A stretch of DNA of 64,000 nt, taken from assembly GCF_029873635.1 (NCBI RefSeq), contig NC_080420.1, positions 58,358,346 to 58,422,345 on the forward strand. Direction: 5' to 3'. Both the position numbers and the translations under genes were made by a program. This DNA comes from Malania oleifera (Eukaryota; Streptophyta; Magnoliopsida; Santalales; Ximeniaceae). The first letter of the stretch is position 1; each line of letters begins with the position of its first letter. This document shows positions 11,776 to 23,129 of this stretch, piece after piece. The notes below the pieces were generated by a model. The model was not told the origin of the DNA and did not search any database. It saw nothing but the letters and a program-made list of their open reading frames with translations.

Positions 11776-13631
11776 TGACTCACTCGAAAAATGAGTAGCT
11801 CGAAAGCTATCCCAAGTATAGGAGTTCTATCGTGTAATATTAAGCCCAAGGGATAGATCGTCTCCTCAGGGAATGCGTTTTAATCTTAGATTTTTCTTTC
11901 TTCCAATCGAAATTAAAAAGGTACTGAACTCAGTTCATATTCGGGTTTTTCAAGAGTTGTTCAATTTTACTTTTGCCGAATTAGATAACACGTAATTTAA
12001 AAACCCTAAAACCAACATGTACTAAATAAAAGAAACAAGAATAGAAATCCTAGTTTACTTAAAGAAACATTGGGACACGCACTAATTAAAAAGGGAAACT
12101 ACAAATAAGGAATTAAAACACGCTAGAATAGAAACTCTAATCTACCTAAGGAAACATCGACACACGCACTAATTAAAAATGGAAACTAAAAATAAGGAAT
12201 TACACACGCAATAGAGATGCAATCAAAATAAAACACACTCACAAACAGTAAAAATCAAACCTTTAACAAAATTAAGAAATTGAATCAAAACCAAACTTCA
12301 AGGGAAACCAAGAACTTAGACAGAAATTATCCCTAACAACCTAAACTAGACTGAACACAATAAAAATGAAAGCTTTAATATGACTTGACCCTAAACTAAA
12401 ACAAGTTTCGACAAAAAAAATTTAAATTTGAAAAGATCAACTAAATTAAAACGGTATTTAAATTAAACAAATGATAAATAAAACTACCAAATTAAATCGA
12501 ATAACAATTTGAATTAAATACAAGATAAGTAAATAGAAAGAATTAAAATTACTTAGCAAGTATCCAAACTCTAACTTTTCAATAATCTGTAATAAATAAA
12601 TAAAAACAAACATTATTCAACTACAATAAAAGGAGAGAAAGAGAGAGAGAGCAGGGGCCTGTTGTTTTGCTGTGGATGTCCTCGGGTTGGCAGCAGATTG
12701 CTGCTGGTATGCTGTGGTTTCGGGTCTCCACGGGACTGCTGTGTTTGCTGGTCTGGAGAGTGGAGAGCTGCTGGAACAGGGGGTTGTGCTGCTGCTGTGT
12801 TGCTGGCCGTGTGCAGCAGTGCAGGGGCTGCTGTGCAGGGGTTGCGGTGCAGGGGCTGCTGCTGATATTCTGCTATATGGAGAGGTCTGCTGCAAGCTGC
12901 TGTGGTGGTTGTGATGGCTCACGGTTTGCAGGCCTGAAGCTATGGAGAACCAAGGGAAAGAGGAAGAGCAGAGAGGAGAAGAAAGACAAGAGAAACAGCA
13001 AGAAAGGAAGAAGGAGAGAAGAAGAGGAAGAAGACTGAGCAGGGAGCTAAGAGGATAAAAGGAAAAGAAAGCAACAAAGAGGGAGAGAACAAGAAAGAAA
13101 GAAAACAAAGTAAGGGAGAAAGAGAAGGGAAGAGGGAGAGTTTGAGGGAGAGAGAAGGGTGCTGGAGGCACACCCTATGCAGGGGAGAAAAGGGAATTAA
13201 ATAGGATGGAGGAAAGAAGCTGCCCTAGGACCCGGATCCAACCAACTTGACCCGACAACTTGACCCGAATTGTTGTATTTTTTTATTCTCTATTCGTCGC
13301 AAATTCTGCTCTTCTGGAGCCTGTATCTCATAAAACTCAAAACACTAAAGTTGTAGATGATCCTTTCCTCTTTCTCCAAAAATTTGAATTGTCTCAATCG
13401 GAGTTCGGACAAAAAAGTTATGCACGAAATACGAACAAGTATTGGTTTTGGTTCCTAGGAATTTTCCTGCGACAAAAAAATTACCAAATTCTCATAAATA
13501 GTGCAATAAAGTTCAAGAATGATGATTTTGGCATTTTATTAAAATATTTGACAATTTTGGACATTTAATTAAAAATATAAACCATAAAGCTCGGGTTAAA
13601 CGTCTAATTACGCAGTTTCGACGCGTAATCA
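11776..13631 (-). mobile_element. Solo LTR of the GO1 family (1856 bp) with target duplication
   Basis: On the plus strand it runs from TGACTCACTCG to GACGCGTAATCA, the reverse complement of GO1 LTR ends. GGTAC lies on both sides (11771-11775 and 13632-13636): a perfect 5-bp duplication and proof of a complete insertion followed by LTR-LTR recombination. The ORFs around 12617-13171 are leader sequence rich in Ser/Leu/Ala and are not credible genes. It is visibly more diverged from GO1 than the two GO1 LTRs are from each other. Confidence 0.94.
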
Positions 13632-13636
13632 GGTAC

Positions 13637-13735
13637 CAGTACAGATTCTGGACAAGAAAGAGCAGGAATTACGTAATAGGAAGATTCCTCTAGTAAAAGT
13701 TTTCTGGAGAAATCACGCAATAGAAGAAGCTTCTT
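13637..13735 (+). pseudogene. TK0 chromodomain, 3' of the solo LTR
   Basis: Reading across the insertion, the frame continues as VQILDKKEQELRNRKIPLVK then VFWRNHAIEEAS and a stop. This is the chromodomain-like C-terminus of Tekay/Del integrases, thought to steer integration towards heterochromatin. It is the direct continuation of the segment ending at 11775. I describe it only in its split form. Confidence 0.85.
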
Positions 13736-14050
13736 AAGAGCTCAAGGAACAAATAAGGTAGAAATACTCGCAATTATTCCATGGGGTTCAGTCATAACCA
13801 GGGAAGTGTAAGTGATTATATAGTATTTCTTTTTCAGGTACATGTAGTAGTTAGTTAGTGAGTAGTATTTTAGTTTTGGGAGAATTTTTATTTTTTATAT
13901 GTAATCTCCTAAAACTTTGAATGTAACCGTGGTATTCCTCTGCCATAAGTGAGGGTAACTAATAAAATAAGAAAACTGTTTGCCTTTTGGGGATGGAGAA
14001 CCGTATGGATAGCAAGTTTCAAGGACGAAATTTTTATAAGGAGGGGAGAA
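13736..14050 (+). other. TK0 3' untranslated region and polypurine tract
   Basis: A short non-coding stretch ending in AAGGAGGGGAGAA (14038-14050) directly before the LTR. CAAGGACGAAATTTTTATAA just upstream is the conserved 3' end of Tekay/Del elements. No other feature seen. Confidence 0.85.
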
Positions 14051-14359
14051 TGTAGTGACCCAAAGTATTATGACATTTAAATAATAAAAGAGGGAGAAAA
14101 AGAAATTATAAAGGGGGGGTCATAGTAGATCCTCATCGACGAATGTGAAGAGTTTGTCGACGAAGTGGCTTATTGGGTTCGTCGACGGGGACATGTGTCT
14201 TGTCGATGAAAAGATACTGAAAGGCTATGTTCAGTTCTGAATTTCGTCAATGAGGAATAGGTGTTCGTCGATGAACTTCCTTTGTGGCCTCATTGATGAA
14301 GGCCAATGTATAAATAGCCTAAACTCGATTTTTTTGCAAAAAATTTCATGAAAAATCAC

Positions 14360-14423
<64 letters not shown>

Positions 14424-14646
14424 GTTCTTCCCTTCCCCATTCTCTTTAATATTTCGGGCCGGATTCTTATTGATTTGACAATCTTAGGCCACCATGACAA
14501 TCTTAGGAAAGTTCTCTTCAAGTCTGTTGGAGTGGATCATTGGTGGGGTTAACTTGGGCTTCATCCCAAATTCAAGGTAAGGTTTTTTATTCAATATTTG
14601 GCTTTCCTACAGTTGTAAGAAAGTGAGTACAATTGAAATTCTTAAT
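14051..14646 (+). mobile_element. TK0 3' LTR, truncated
   Basis: It starts TGTAGTGACCC after the polypurine tract. U3 holds seven imperfect TTCGTCGACGAA palindromes (14130-14300), then TATAAATA at 14309-14316, then a CT microsatellite leader (14358-14421). Related elements have LTRs near 2 kb, so only the first third remains. The right end runs into a 25-bp direct repeat at 14622 that marks the junction with SI1. Confidence 0.82.
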
Positions 14647-14705
14647 CTGTAAAACACTCAATGTTGCTTCTAACAAAGTTAGTGAGTACAATTGAAATTC
14701 TTAAT
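14622..14705. repeat. 25-bp perfect direct repeat at a TE junction
   Basis: Positions 14622-14646 and 14681-14705 are identical (starting AGTGAGTACAATTG), separated by 34 bp. They lie where the truncated TK0 LTR meets the truncated SI1 LTR. This looks like a repair-associated duplication rather than an element terminus, since neither side shows a proper LTR end. Confidence 0.75.
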
Positions 14706-16425
14706 ACATAATCATATGATGAAACTTGAAGCTCAATATGTATGTAACGATACAATCATTAATGAATGAATATGCTTCAACACACAATTTTTCTTTTTAC
14801 CAAAACTCCCAAGTAATGATATAATTAAAAGCTTTGGAGAAAATTTTAGGTTCTAGTTCACTTTGGGAAAATGCATGAATATCTAGTGTGAACATATCAA
14901 AAACTTTATCTTGAATATTATATCAATCAAAATCAAAAGGCGTTCTTTCAAATATTCAATCACAACACGATATTTGTAATATCCAAATATATATATGATT
15001 GGCAAAGATCAAAAACAAAATATGAAGTTTTCTAAAGAAAATATCCCTCAATAAAATAAATATTTATGAACACCAAGGATATTTAATCAAGTGTTTTAAT
15101 ATATCTAAAATATAGATCCTTTAACTAAATACACACTTGAATCCAAACTATTTAACCAATGACGAAACTCTTTATCAAGTAGTGATATTATCTAAATAAT
15201 GTACATGAAAGTATACTCACTATCAATCACTCAACTTATTTCAACAATAGATTTTGAAATGAGAAGTTCTTTGAAAAATATATATCAATCAAGTAGATCA
15301 GCTTATATGAAGAACTCTATGAGAAGAAATATCAACATGTAGATTGATTTACCAAACCTCAATACCAAAATGATTCCACAATAATAACGAGATTGCTTTT
15401 TGAAAAACGCCTTAGCTCAAATTCGATGTAAGAACTTAGAAATCCTAGGAAAAGGTTTCAGCAGTGTGTTCAAAGTTGTGCCAAACGTGCAATCTCTTCA
15501 ATTGTATGCAAAAGGTTTGTTCTCTTCTCTTCTCCTTTCAAAAGTCTAAGGCACTAGGGTTTAGATGTTCAATATATAGGTGCATGACCCTTAGAATAAA
15601 TCTCAACCGTTGAATAAAAAATTATCTCACATGTTCTTTCATTAAAAATTAGATTTTTAAACTTTCCTATAGGTTAGATGACTGAGGTTAAAAGCCCAGA
15701 TGACTAAAGTTTCTTAGAGGTTCAAAAATTAACCTGGACACAAGGTCGACAACTGAAGTTGGGGTCTAGATGACTGAAGTGTCGGGTTCAGACGACTGAA
15801 GTCTGAGTTCAGTCTTCTAAGGTGCTTCTGTCAGGTTCTGTTTTTCACCATAAATTCTTCAGACAACTGAATTTAATCTTTGGTTTTCTGAAGAAATTCT
15901 TCAAACGGCTGAACTTATATTTAGTCTTCTAAAGTTGCAACTTCAGACGACTAAGCTTGAAGTTCGGTCTTCTGAAGTTCCCAATTCTTGGATTTTTTTT
16001 CTTTTTCAGTTCAAAAATTTGTTTTGCTTTCTTTCTTGCCTCTTTCATAAAAATATTTTCTGGGATTTTCAAAATATATCTAAGTCCATAGATATTCCCT
16101 AATGATGTTCATGAGATGCATGAGTCCTAAGGTCGTTCTAGAGTATATGTTAAGCCTCAAATTTAATCATATGAGAATGTAAACACATTAGCTCTATGTA
16201 CCCATTCCCATGACGATCTTGAACTTTTTGCTTGCATCCTCATTCTTATACTCTTTTAGTTCCATGGATTGTGCCAAGATATGCATGCTTTAATCTTCAT
16301 GGCTTCCATGACTTGTTATCCTTCCATGCATGCTATACATAGTTCCTGTTCACAATCTCAATGCACAAATCAAATACCAAGTGATTTGTCATTATCAAAA
16401 CCGGATTGGACTCATAGAGTCAACA
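14706..16425 (-). mobile_element. SI1 3' LTR (SIRE-type copia), left end lost
   Basis: The right (5') end reads GAGTCAACA at 16425, i.e. LTR start TGTTGACTC on the minus strand, preceded on that strand by the polypurine tract AAAAAGGGGAGAT (16426-16438). The U3 side carries repeated GACGACTGAAG palindromes (15671-15980). A TATA-like CAATATATAGG lies near 15570. The expected 3' end with an AATTCACCCCC motif is missing, so the left end is truncated. Confidence 0.78.
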
Positions 16426-18685
16426 ATCTCCCCTTTTTGATGATGACAAATACAGGACCAAAAATATAGAATAAAATGGGTTACACCTAACAAAGCTCCC
16501 CCTCAAATAATGCATCAATTATTCAGTAAGTGAAATATGCTCATGTTCATACACATATTGTTTAGCCTGATTCCAAATGAAATATGCTTATGTTCATACA
16601 CACGTTGTTTAGTCTGATTCCAAATGAAATATGCTCATGTTTCATAAACAAGTTGTTTACCCTGATTCTTCTCCTATAGCTTGATTTTTCTCTCCCTTTA
16701 CACAATTAATTTTGCGAATAATTTTTGCTATAACATGATTCTTATAACTTAATTCTTCTTATAACCCAATTCTTCTCCCCTTTACACAATTAGTGTTTTC
16801 AACCATTTTTGCCCATTTTTTCCTAAAGCTTGATTCTTATCCCCTTTTTGTTGCCCTTTTTGACATCAACAAAAAGGTGTATAATACTAAGACATGAGTG
16901 GACATAGTCTTATATTTTTCTCCCCTTTTAAATCTTAAAATTTTGAACTTATTCAACCATCAGATTTGAAAAATTTTACTTCTCCCCCTTGCTAATGCAG
17001 ACATCTGTGTTGCTGAATTTAAATTTTAATGCGAACATACATAGTGTGATAAATGTCATATAAGTGTATAAGCAAACTTAGTCATTAAACTTCAATGATT
17101 ATGTGGGGATTAACATGTGATACCAAATGTTAACAAATGTGATATTAAATGAGAACAAATGAGCTGAATATGAATTTTTTTTTGCCAATTGTGAATATTA
17201 AGTGACGTTGCTCCCCCTGAATTATGTCATCTAATATAATTCTAGGCAACTATATTTATTTTAGCTCAGAAAAGCTCTCCCCTGTTTTATTTATTTAAGC
17301 TTATACACATTATAGATTATGCAATTAAAAAAATCTCTCCTACTTTAGTTCTCATAAAAAATTTACTCTAGTATATCTCTCTCACCTTTTGGATCTTCAA
17401 AACAAGTTGTGCTATAGATATTTGCTTTAAGTATATTCCAAAAGGAATTATAACCAGAAGGACTAACCATATAGATCCTAATTATATCAATACATTTCAA
17501 AACAAGATCATATGGTTAACTCAAAGAATTTGTGGCAAAGCAGTATATTTTTCATTTAGAATATTCAATAGAATCATCACAATTGAGTGCATGCTACATA
17601 AAGTTCACTGCAAATCTAAGCACAAGAAATATTGGTAAGCATAGTAAGATAGTAAATAATTTCGATTTGCTCCCCCTATGGATTCGAATACTTGTGTAGA
17701 TGAAATGAAATGCTTATACTTATCAAAGATTAATTTCACTACTAGTTCAAAGCCACATAAGCAATCATTGTAAAATATTTTAGACCAACTAAAGTGATAC
17801 TATGACGCACATGAGTTCTTTACTCTCTTTCTCTAGGAATGGAGCTCAGCTCCCCTTTAGTTATACACTTATCATATTCTTTTGTCTTTTCCTTGTAATC
17901 ATTCTTCACCAGTTTAGCCGAGTGTTCTAAGATTTTGAATGATTTATACTTTAACATTACCTGCTTTAGCTTAGAGAACCAAAAAGTAATAAACAATTTT
18001 ACTTTAGGGTCACAAGCCTATATTGCTTCTTTTCTTATAGATCTCAACAAATAGGTCTCTTAGTCATTTGCATTATCATATAGATTGCAACCTACGCATG
18101 TAACTTAGCCATTTGACATATTCAAAATCTTTTAGTAGATTTGACTTGAAGTTTGAAAGCTTGCGAAGTGAGATTTTGCAAATACTCTTAACAATTTAAT
18201 TATCTTTAAGTTCAAAAGAATATTCATTATGAGTGGACAATATTCAAAATAGTTTATGGAAGCGAATATATCCAACTACATAGGCCAAAGAGCAATTTTG
18301 GAGAATATTAATTTTTGAATACTGCTCTTTAGGTATTTCTAATGTTCCAATTATTAGACGGTACCTTATAGGTATGTCTTCAATTTTAAGCAAGGGTACG
18401 AGCCTATAATAGATAAATCTTTACCAGATATGATCATGGTATGGTAAAGATTTCTTGTGGAGGATATTGCTTAATCACAAATCAAAATTAGAGATTTTCA
18501 CATTTTAAGCACAAAGGGAATATTTATTAAAAATGTCTTTGTACACAATTTGATCCCTTAGAGAATTCCATTGATTTGAATATAATGGGATATATTTTAA
18601 TAAGCACTTGAAAGATATAGAGTTTATGATTTATTCGTGCTTGTGGCTAGAATGATGACTAACTTAACCATTTGAAGCAATACGT
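16426..18685 (-). mobile_element. SI1 3' internal non-coding region
   Basis: AT-rich DNA with repeated TCTCCCCT/CTCCCCCT motifs that are polypurine-like on the minus strand, and three tandem copies of a 47-bp unit starting at 16531, 16578 and 16625. No gag or pol frame is present, so the coding part of SI1 has been deleted or lies elsewhere. The right edge joins a truncated AT1 LTR at about 18685 without a visible target duplication. The boundary is approximate. Confidence 0.6.
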
Positions 18686-19109
18686 TCTTGCTTTATTGAT
18701 TTGCATACTTTTATGTTAAATAATGAACAAGAATAGTTTCCAATTGACTATCGAAAGAGACTTTTGGATGAATTTGAGATTTGCTAACAAACAGAGAAAA
18801 TTAATTCCTATTGGTTAGATTTGTAAAGCATAGTGAGAAACTAGGTGAAATCAATTTTTTAGAAGTTTTGTTTTTCATTAATTTGATACTTAAGGAAACA
18901 ATTTCATTCTCTTTTGAATATTTTCTTTAAATTGAGTTTATTTCAATTTTTGTACTTACAAAAATCTAAATTTCTTTTCTAAATAAAGTCAAGATTAGTA
19001 TAATTTTAGTCATTGGCAAAAGTAAGTCACCAATCGCTGAGGACGATACTCTTCTCATCACTTTATTACAAAAATGCGATACTGTGCACTTGTAGTTTTG
19101 CACTGATCA
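18686..19109 (+). mobile_element. AT1 5' LTR, right 0.4 kb only
   Basis: It aligns with 29573-29993, the end of the AT1 3' LTR, sharing GAGGACGATACTCTTCTCAT and the end TGATCA. Similarity stops abruptly to the left, so about 1.35 kb of this LTR is missing. The two copies differ at roughly one base in ten in the last 100 bases, so the insertion is old. Confidence 0.85.
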
Positions 19110-19115
19110 AGTTTT

Positions 19116-19133
19116 TGGCGCCGTTGCCAGGGA
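19116..19133 (+). other. AT1 primer binding site (tRNA-Asp)
   Basis: TGGCGCCGTTGCCAGGGA matches the complement of the tRNA-Asp 3' end with one mismatch and sits 6 bases after the LTR end, as in Athila elements. Confidence 0.9.
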
Positions 19134-19288
19134 TTGAGTTTTTCTTATTTTTGCCAATATCAATACAAAGTAATCTTTGTTTTAATTCAGAATTTTATTT
19201 ATTTTTATTTTTATTTTATTTCTTTTCTTTTTATTTTATTTCTTTTTTTATTTTCTTCTTCAGGTGTGTTTTTGATGTTGGATGCGCC

Positions 19289-20330
19289 ATGCTAGAATCA
19301 GTGACATTTACTCCTTTTGATCTGGAGATTGAAAGAACTCTCAAAGCACTAAGAAAGAAGAAGGTACAAGCCATGGAGAATGGACAACAAAATGTGCAGC
19401 CACGGGTCTTAAAGGATTATGTACGGCTAGTTGTGAATGACAACTACTCAGGTATAAGACACCAGACCGTTATTGCCAACAATGTTGAGCTCAAACTCGC
19501 CTTGATTAGCATGATACAACAATCCCAATTTAGCAAATCACCAATTGATGATCCCAATATTCATTTGGAGATGTTTTTGAAGATTTGCGACATTGTAAAA
19601 ATAAATGGTGTTACTGAAGACACCATTAGATTGAGATTGTTCCTTTTTTCTTTGAGGGACAAGGCAATAGGTTGGCTACAATCTTTACAATTGGGAAGTA
19701 TTACTAGTTGGCAGGACATAGCAGAAAAGTTTATGGCTAAATTCTTTCCACTTGCAAAAATAGCCCAACTCAGGAGTGAGAATGGTCAATTCAAGCAACA
19801 TGATTTTGAATCACTCTATGAAGCATGGGAAAGGTATAAAGATTTGATTCGACGCTACCCACAACATGGATTGACGGATTGGTTGCAAATTCAGATGTTC
19901 TATAATGGGTTAAATGGGCAAACTCAGACTTTAGTTGATGCTGTGTCTGGGGGAACTTCGATGTCAAAGACACCGGAGGGTGCTACTTCTCTTTTGGAAG
20001 TAATGGATTTAAATAACTATTAATGACCAACTGAAAGAAATATGACTAAGAAAGTTGCTGGGATTCATGAATTGGAGCCGTTTGCTACCTGTTCAGCTTA
20101 AGTTACTTCTCTATCCCATCAGATTTCAGTTTTGATAACCCAGAGGATACCACAAAATGCAGATTATGTGGCAGCTACAAGTAGGACAGATTCGAGCAAT
20201 GAAGCGAGTCAAGGACAGGTTCAATACATAAACAATTGGAACTACAACTATCGGGGTAATCCTGTGCCATAATTTTACCACCCAAGGCTTCGAAATCATA
20301 AGAATTTGTCTTATGGAAAAACAAGAAATA
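19289..20330 (+). pseudogene. AT1 gag, N-terminal and capsid part
   Basis: The start chosen is ATG at 19289 (MLESVTFTPFDLE); the open frame begins upstream in the LTR but this Met follows the leader. The capsid pattern is clear: LRLFLFSLRDKAIGWLQSL, then AKFFPLAKIAQLR, YEAWERYKDLIRRYPQHGL, IQMFYNGLNGQTQ and MSKTPEGA. The frame stops at 20021-20023. Degraded sequence continues to 20330, where a solo LTR is inserted between two codons of the same gene. Gag forms the virus-like particle. Length and order match Athila gag. Confidence 0.88.
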
Positions 20331-20335
20331 TGTTG

Positions 20336-22450
20336 TGTTAGCTTTACTGTGATCCCAAGAGGGGGGGGGTGAATTGGTATTTTTAAAATTTAACCCCTAG
20401 GTATTCCTCCTAATGACAGTATGTTCACAATCCTATGGTCAATCTAGTGCAAGAGATATATATATATATATATCAGAAATTAAGTAAAGCCGTTTAATCA
20501 ATCACACAAGCACCAGAAAGTAGTAAAGAGAGGGTGACACACATATATGTTATCGAGGTTCAGCCAACTGCCTACGTCCCCGCCTTGGCTAACCAGCACA
20601 AGGGTTATCACAATAACTTGCTCACTTAAAGGGGTGGAGTGGCATCTATACAAACCATGTCAATTAGCACAGGGCTGATCTCAACCTTTACACCAATCCT
20701 TACAGGGCTGGATTACCGCCCCCTCAGGCCACGCCTGGAATCACTCAGATATACAATCAAATGGTACAATATAAGAGTACTTTCATGTAAAGAAGATTTG
20801 TACCCAAATGCGTTCAATCACATACACCATAGATGATTTAAAATGTAAGCTCGGTGTAGTCTAGATAGTTCAACTCTCAAAGGTATTTTCTATAAGTGTA
20901 ATGCGTACGTGAGAGTGTCAACAAGCAATCTTTGTATTTCAATGTGTTCTTAATCAAGATGCTTAAACAAACATATCATGCAAGTTTTAAATATTTCAAC
21001 CAGTGTATATGCTTGGTTTGCAAAAGCTAAGCAATCTTTGTATTCAACAAATAATATAAACTCGAATAAATATTGCCACAAAGATTTGTATATCAAACAC
21101 AAATATCTTTCCACAACAATGTCAATATGAATAGCACAAGATAATTGAGTAAGTTTGAAAATATTTTTTCAAGCCAAAAACAAATACAAACTTCCTAAGA
21201 TGTTGCAATGAGAATGCAACACTCGGAAGTTCAACACAAGTCTTCTTAATGTAGGGTTACTAGAAAAGCCTCCTAAGAATACTTAGGTTATGCTCTCATA
21301 AAAAATCGATTCAAACACTCACGAAATGAGAGAGCAAACATCTAAATAAACACACTTAATGCACTTACAAATGATACAAAGAAGTGAAGAAGGTAAGCTT
21401 GAGTGGATTTGAAAAGAGTATGAGAGGTAGGAAGTATTTTGGTTGAGAGAGAAATTTGGATTTCTATTTTTCCTAATCAACTTCCTAATTTACCCAAATG
21501 AAGGGGTATATATAGACATCCCATGATATTTGACCGTTGGGGACCTATTAGGAATTGTTAAAAAAGTTTAATGACATTTTAAACATTTTAACCCCGTTTA
21601 AAAATATTAATTATGGTAAAAAATGAGGAGCAACCCGAGAGGTTCAATTGAACAGAAAGGTTTCGGTCGTGTAGACCTCATATTGTCCGGTCGACTAGGG
21701 CATTTTTGAACTGAATGGTCGGTCGACCAAAAGTGCCTTTCCGAAGGCGATTTTCCATTTTACCGAGATTCGATCAACCGGACCATTTTGAACTGGCTGG
21801 TTTGGTCGACCATACCGTTGAGATTTTTCCCGAGGACCCTCGGTCGACTAGGTAGTTGGAGTACAAAAAAGGCTCAGTCAAACAGATGGTCAAATTGTTG
21901 ACCTAGGGAGGTTTCGGTCGACCAGGGCTTTTTGAACTACTTGGTTTGGTCAACCAGGACCTTGGTCAAGAGTTGACCCAAGTCTGTTTCGGTCGACCAG
22001 GGCAGAATGAACTGCCTTGGCCGATCGACCGAAAGTGCACAAAATGTGCATTTCGGTCCAGTTTCAATACACATTCACCCTATTCAAGTGCCTAATGCAT
22101 GCAAGTGCAAAGGTGAGTGTCCTAGGGTTATTTATGTCCAAAATCAAGACACCGAAATGGTAAACCCTAAGGTCATTCTAAGGTCACTTTTAGTTCGTAT
22201 TTGGTTTGAGCTTATATAATAAAACATGCATGTGTTGTGTGTGCTTATTACAAACCAAATATCCTAATTACTATTACAGACCCTTGAATAAATATAAAGT
22301 ATAATACAATTAGAAAAAGGTTTTCAACTTCACTCTCTCTTTGTGCATTGTGATTTCCCAATATAAGTTCTTGCACAAAACCTCAAACACCCACTAATTG
22401 CAATGATTATTTGTCATAACCAAAATCGGGCATGACCTATAAGGTCAAAA
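20336..22450 (-). mobile_element. SI4: solo SIRE-type LTR (2115 bp) with target duplication
   Basis: TGTTG flanks it on both sides (20331-20335 and 22451-22455), and the AT1 gag frame resumes after it. The left end starts TGTTAGC and contains the AAGAGGGGGGGGGTGAATTGG motif of SIRE LTR 3' ends (minus orientation). The right end GGTCAAAA has lost the CA. A TATA-like tract lies near 21507-21518, and nine GGTCGACC-type palindromes lie at 21640-22045, upstream of it on the minus strand. Confidence 0.88.
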
Positions 22451-22455
22451 TGTTG

Positions 22456-23129
22456 CAACTTCCTCTAGGACTTGATAGTTAACAAAGTGAGAAGAAGATG
22501 TCACTTGAGGAAGCCATGGTATCATTTGTTGAGGAGACAAAAGTAAGGTTTAAAAAGACTAATTCATGGTTGGATAATATTGAGACTCATTGCAGTAATA
22601 TGAGAGTCATTATGAAGAATCTTGAAATGCAAATTGGGCAACTGGCCATGACCATAAATGCCCAACAAAGAGGAACATTTCCTAGCAACATAGAAGTGAA
22701 TCCAAAGGAACAATGCAAAGCCATCACACTTAGGAGTGGAAGAGAAATTGAGAGATTTCCACACCTACAGCTAAAAATAATGGCCAAAGCAAGAATAAAG
22801 TGGAAGAAGAAGAGATTGCGGATGACACACCAAAAGAGACTGACATGCCTCCAGAAATTTCATTTCCCAATAATCCTCCTATTCTCTCTACTCCACTTCC
22901 TTATCCTCAACGTTTTCAAAAACAAAAATTAGATAAGCAATCTTCTAAGTTTTTATACATTTTTAATAAAATTCACATAAACATTCCTTTTACATATGTA
23001 TTGAAACAAATGCCAAATTATTTCAAATTCTTGAAGGACATCATTTCCAAGAAAAGAAGGTTGGAGGAGTTCGAAATAGTGAAGCTTACTGAAGAGTGTA
23101 GTGCTATTCTTCTAAAGAAATTGAATTAA
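22456..23129 (+). pseudogene. AT1 gag, C-terminal part
   Basis: It continues gag after the solo LTR. The 22498-22932 frame has LEMQIGQLAMTINAQQRGTF then EQCKAITLRSGREIE, a conserved Athila segment between capsid and protease. After a frame change the 22800-23129 frame shows PYPQRFQKQKLDKQSSKF and the KLTEECSAILLKKLN segment that precedes the protease. At least one frameshift is needed. Confidence 0.85.

Noticed and set aside
12617..13171. 184-codon minus-strand ORF and overlapping plus-strand ORFs (12662-13038)
   Set aside because: Low-complexity Ser/Leu/Cys-rich translations on both strands inside a solo LTR leader; no domain and no match between family copies.
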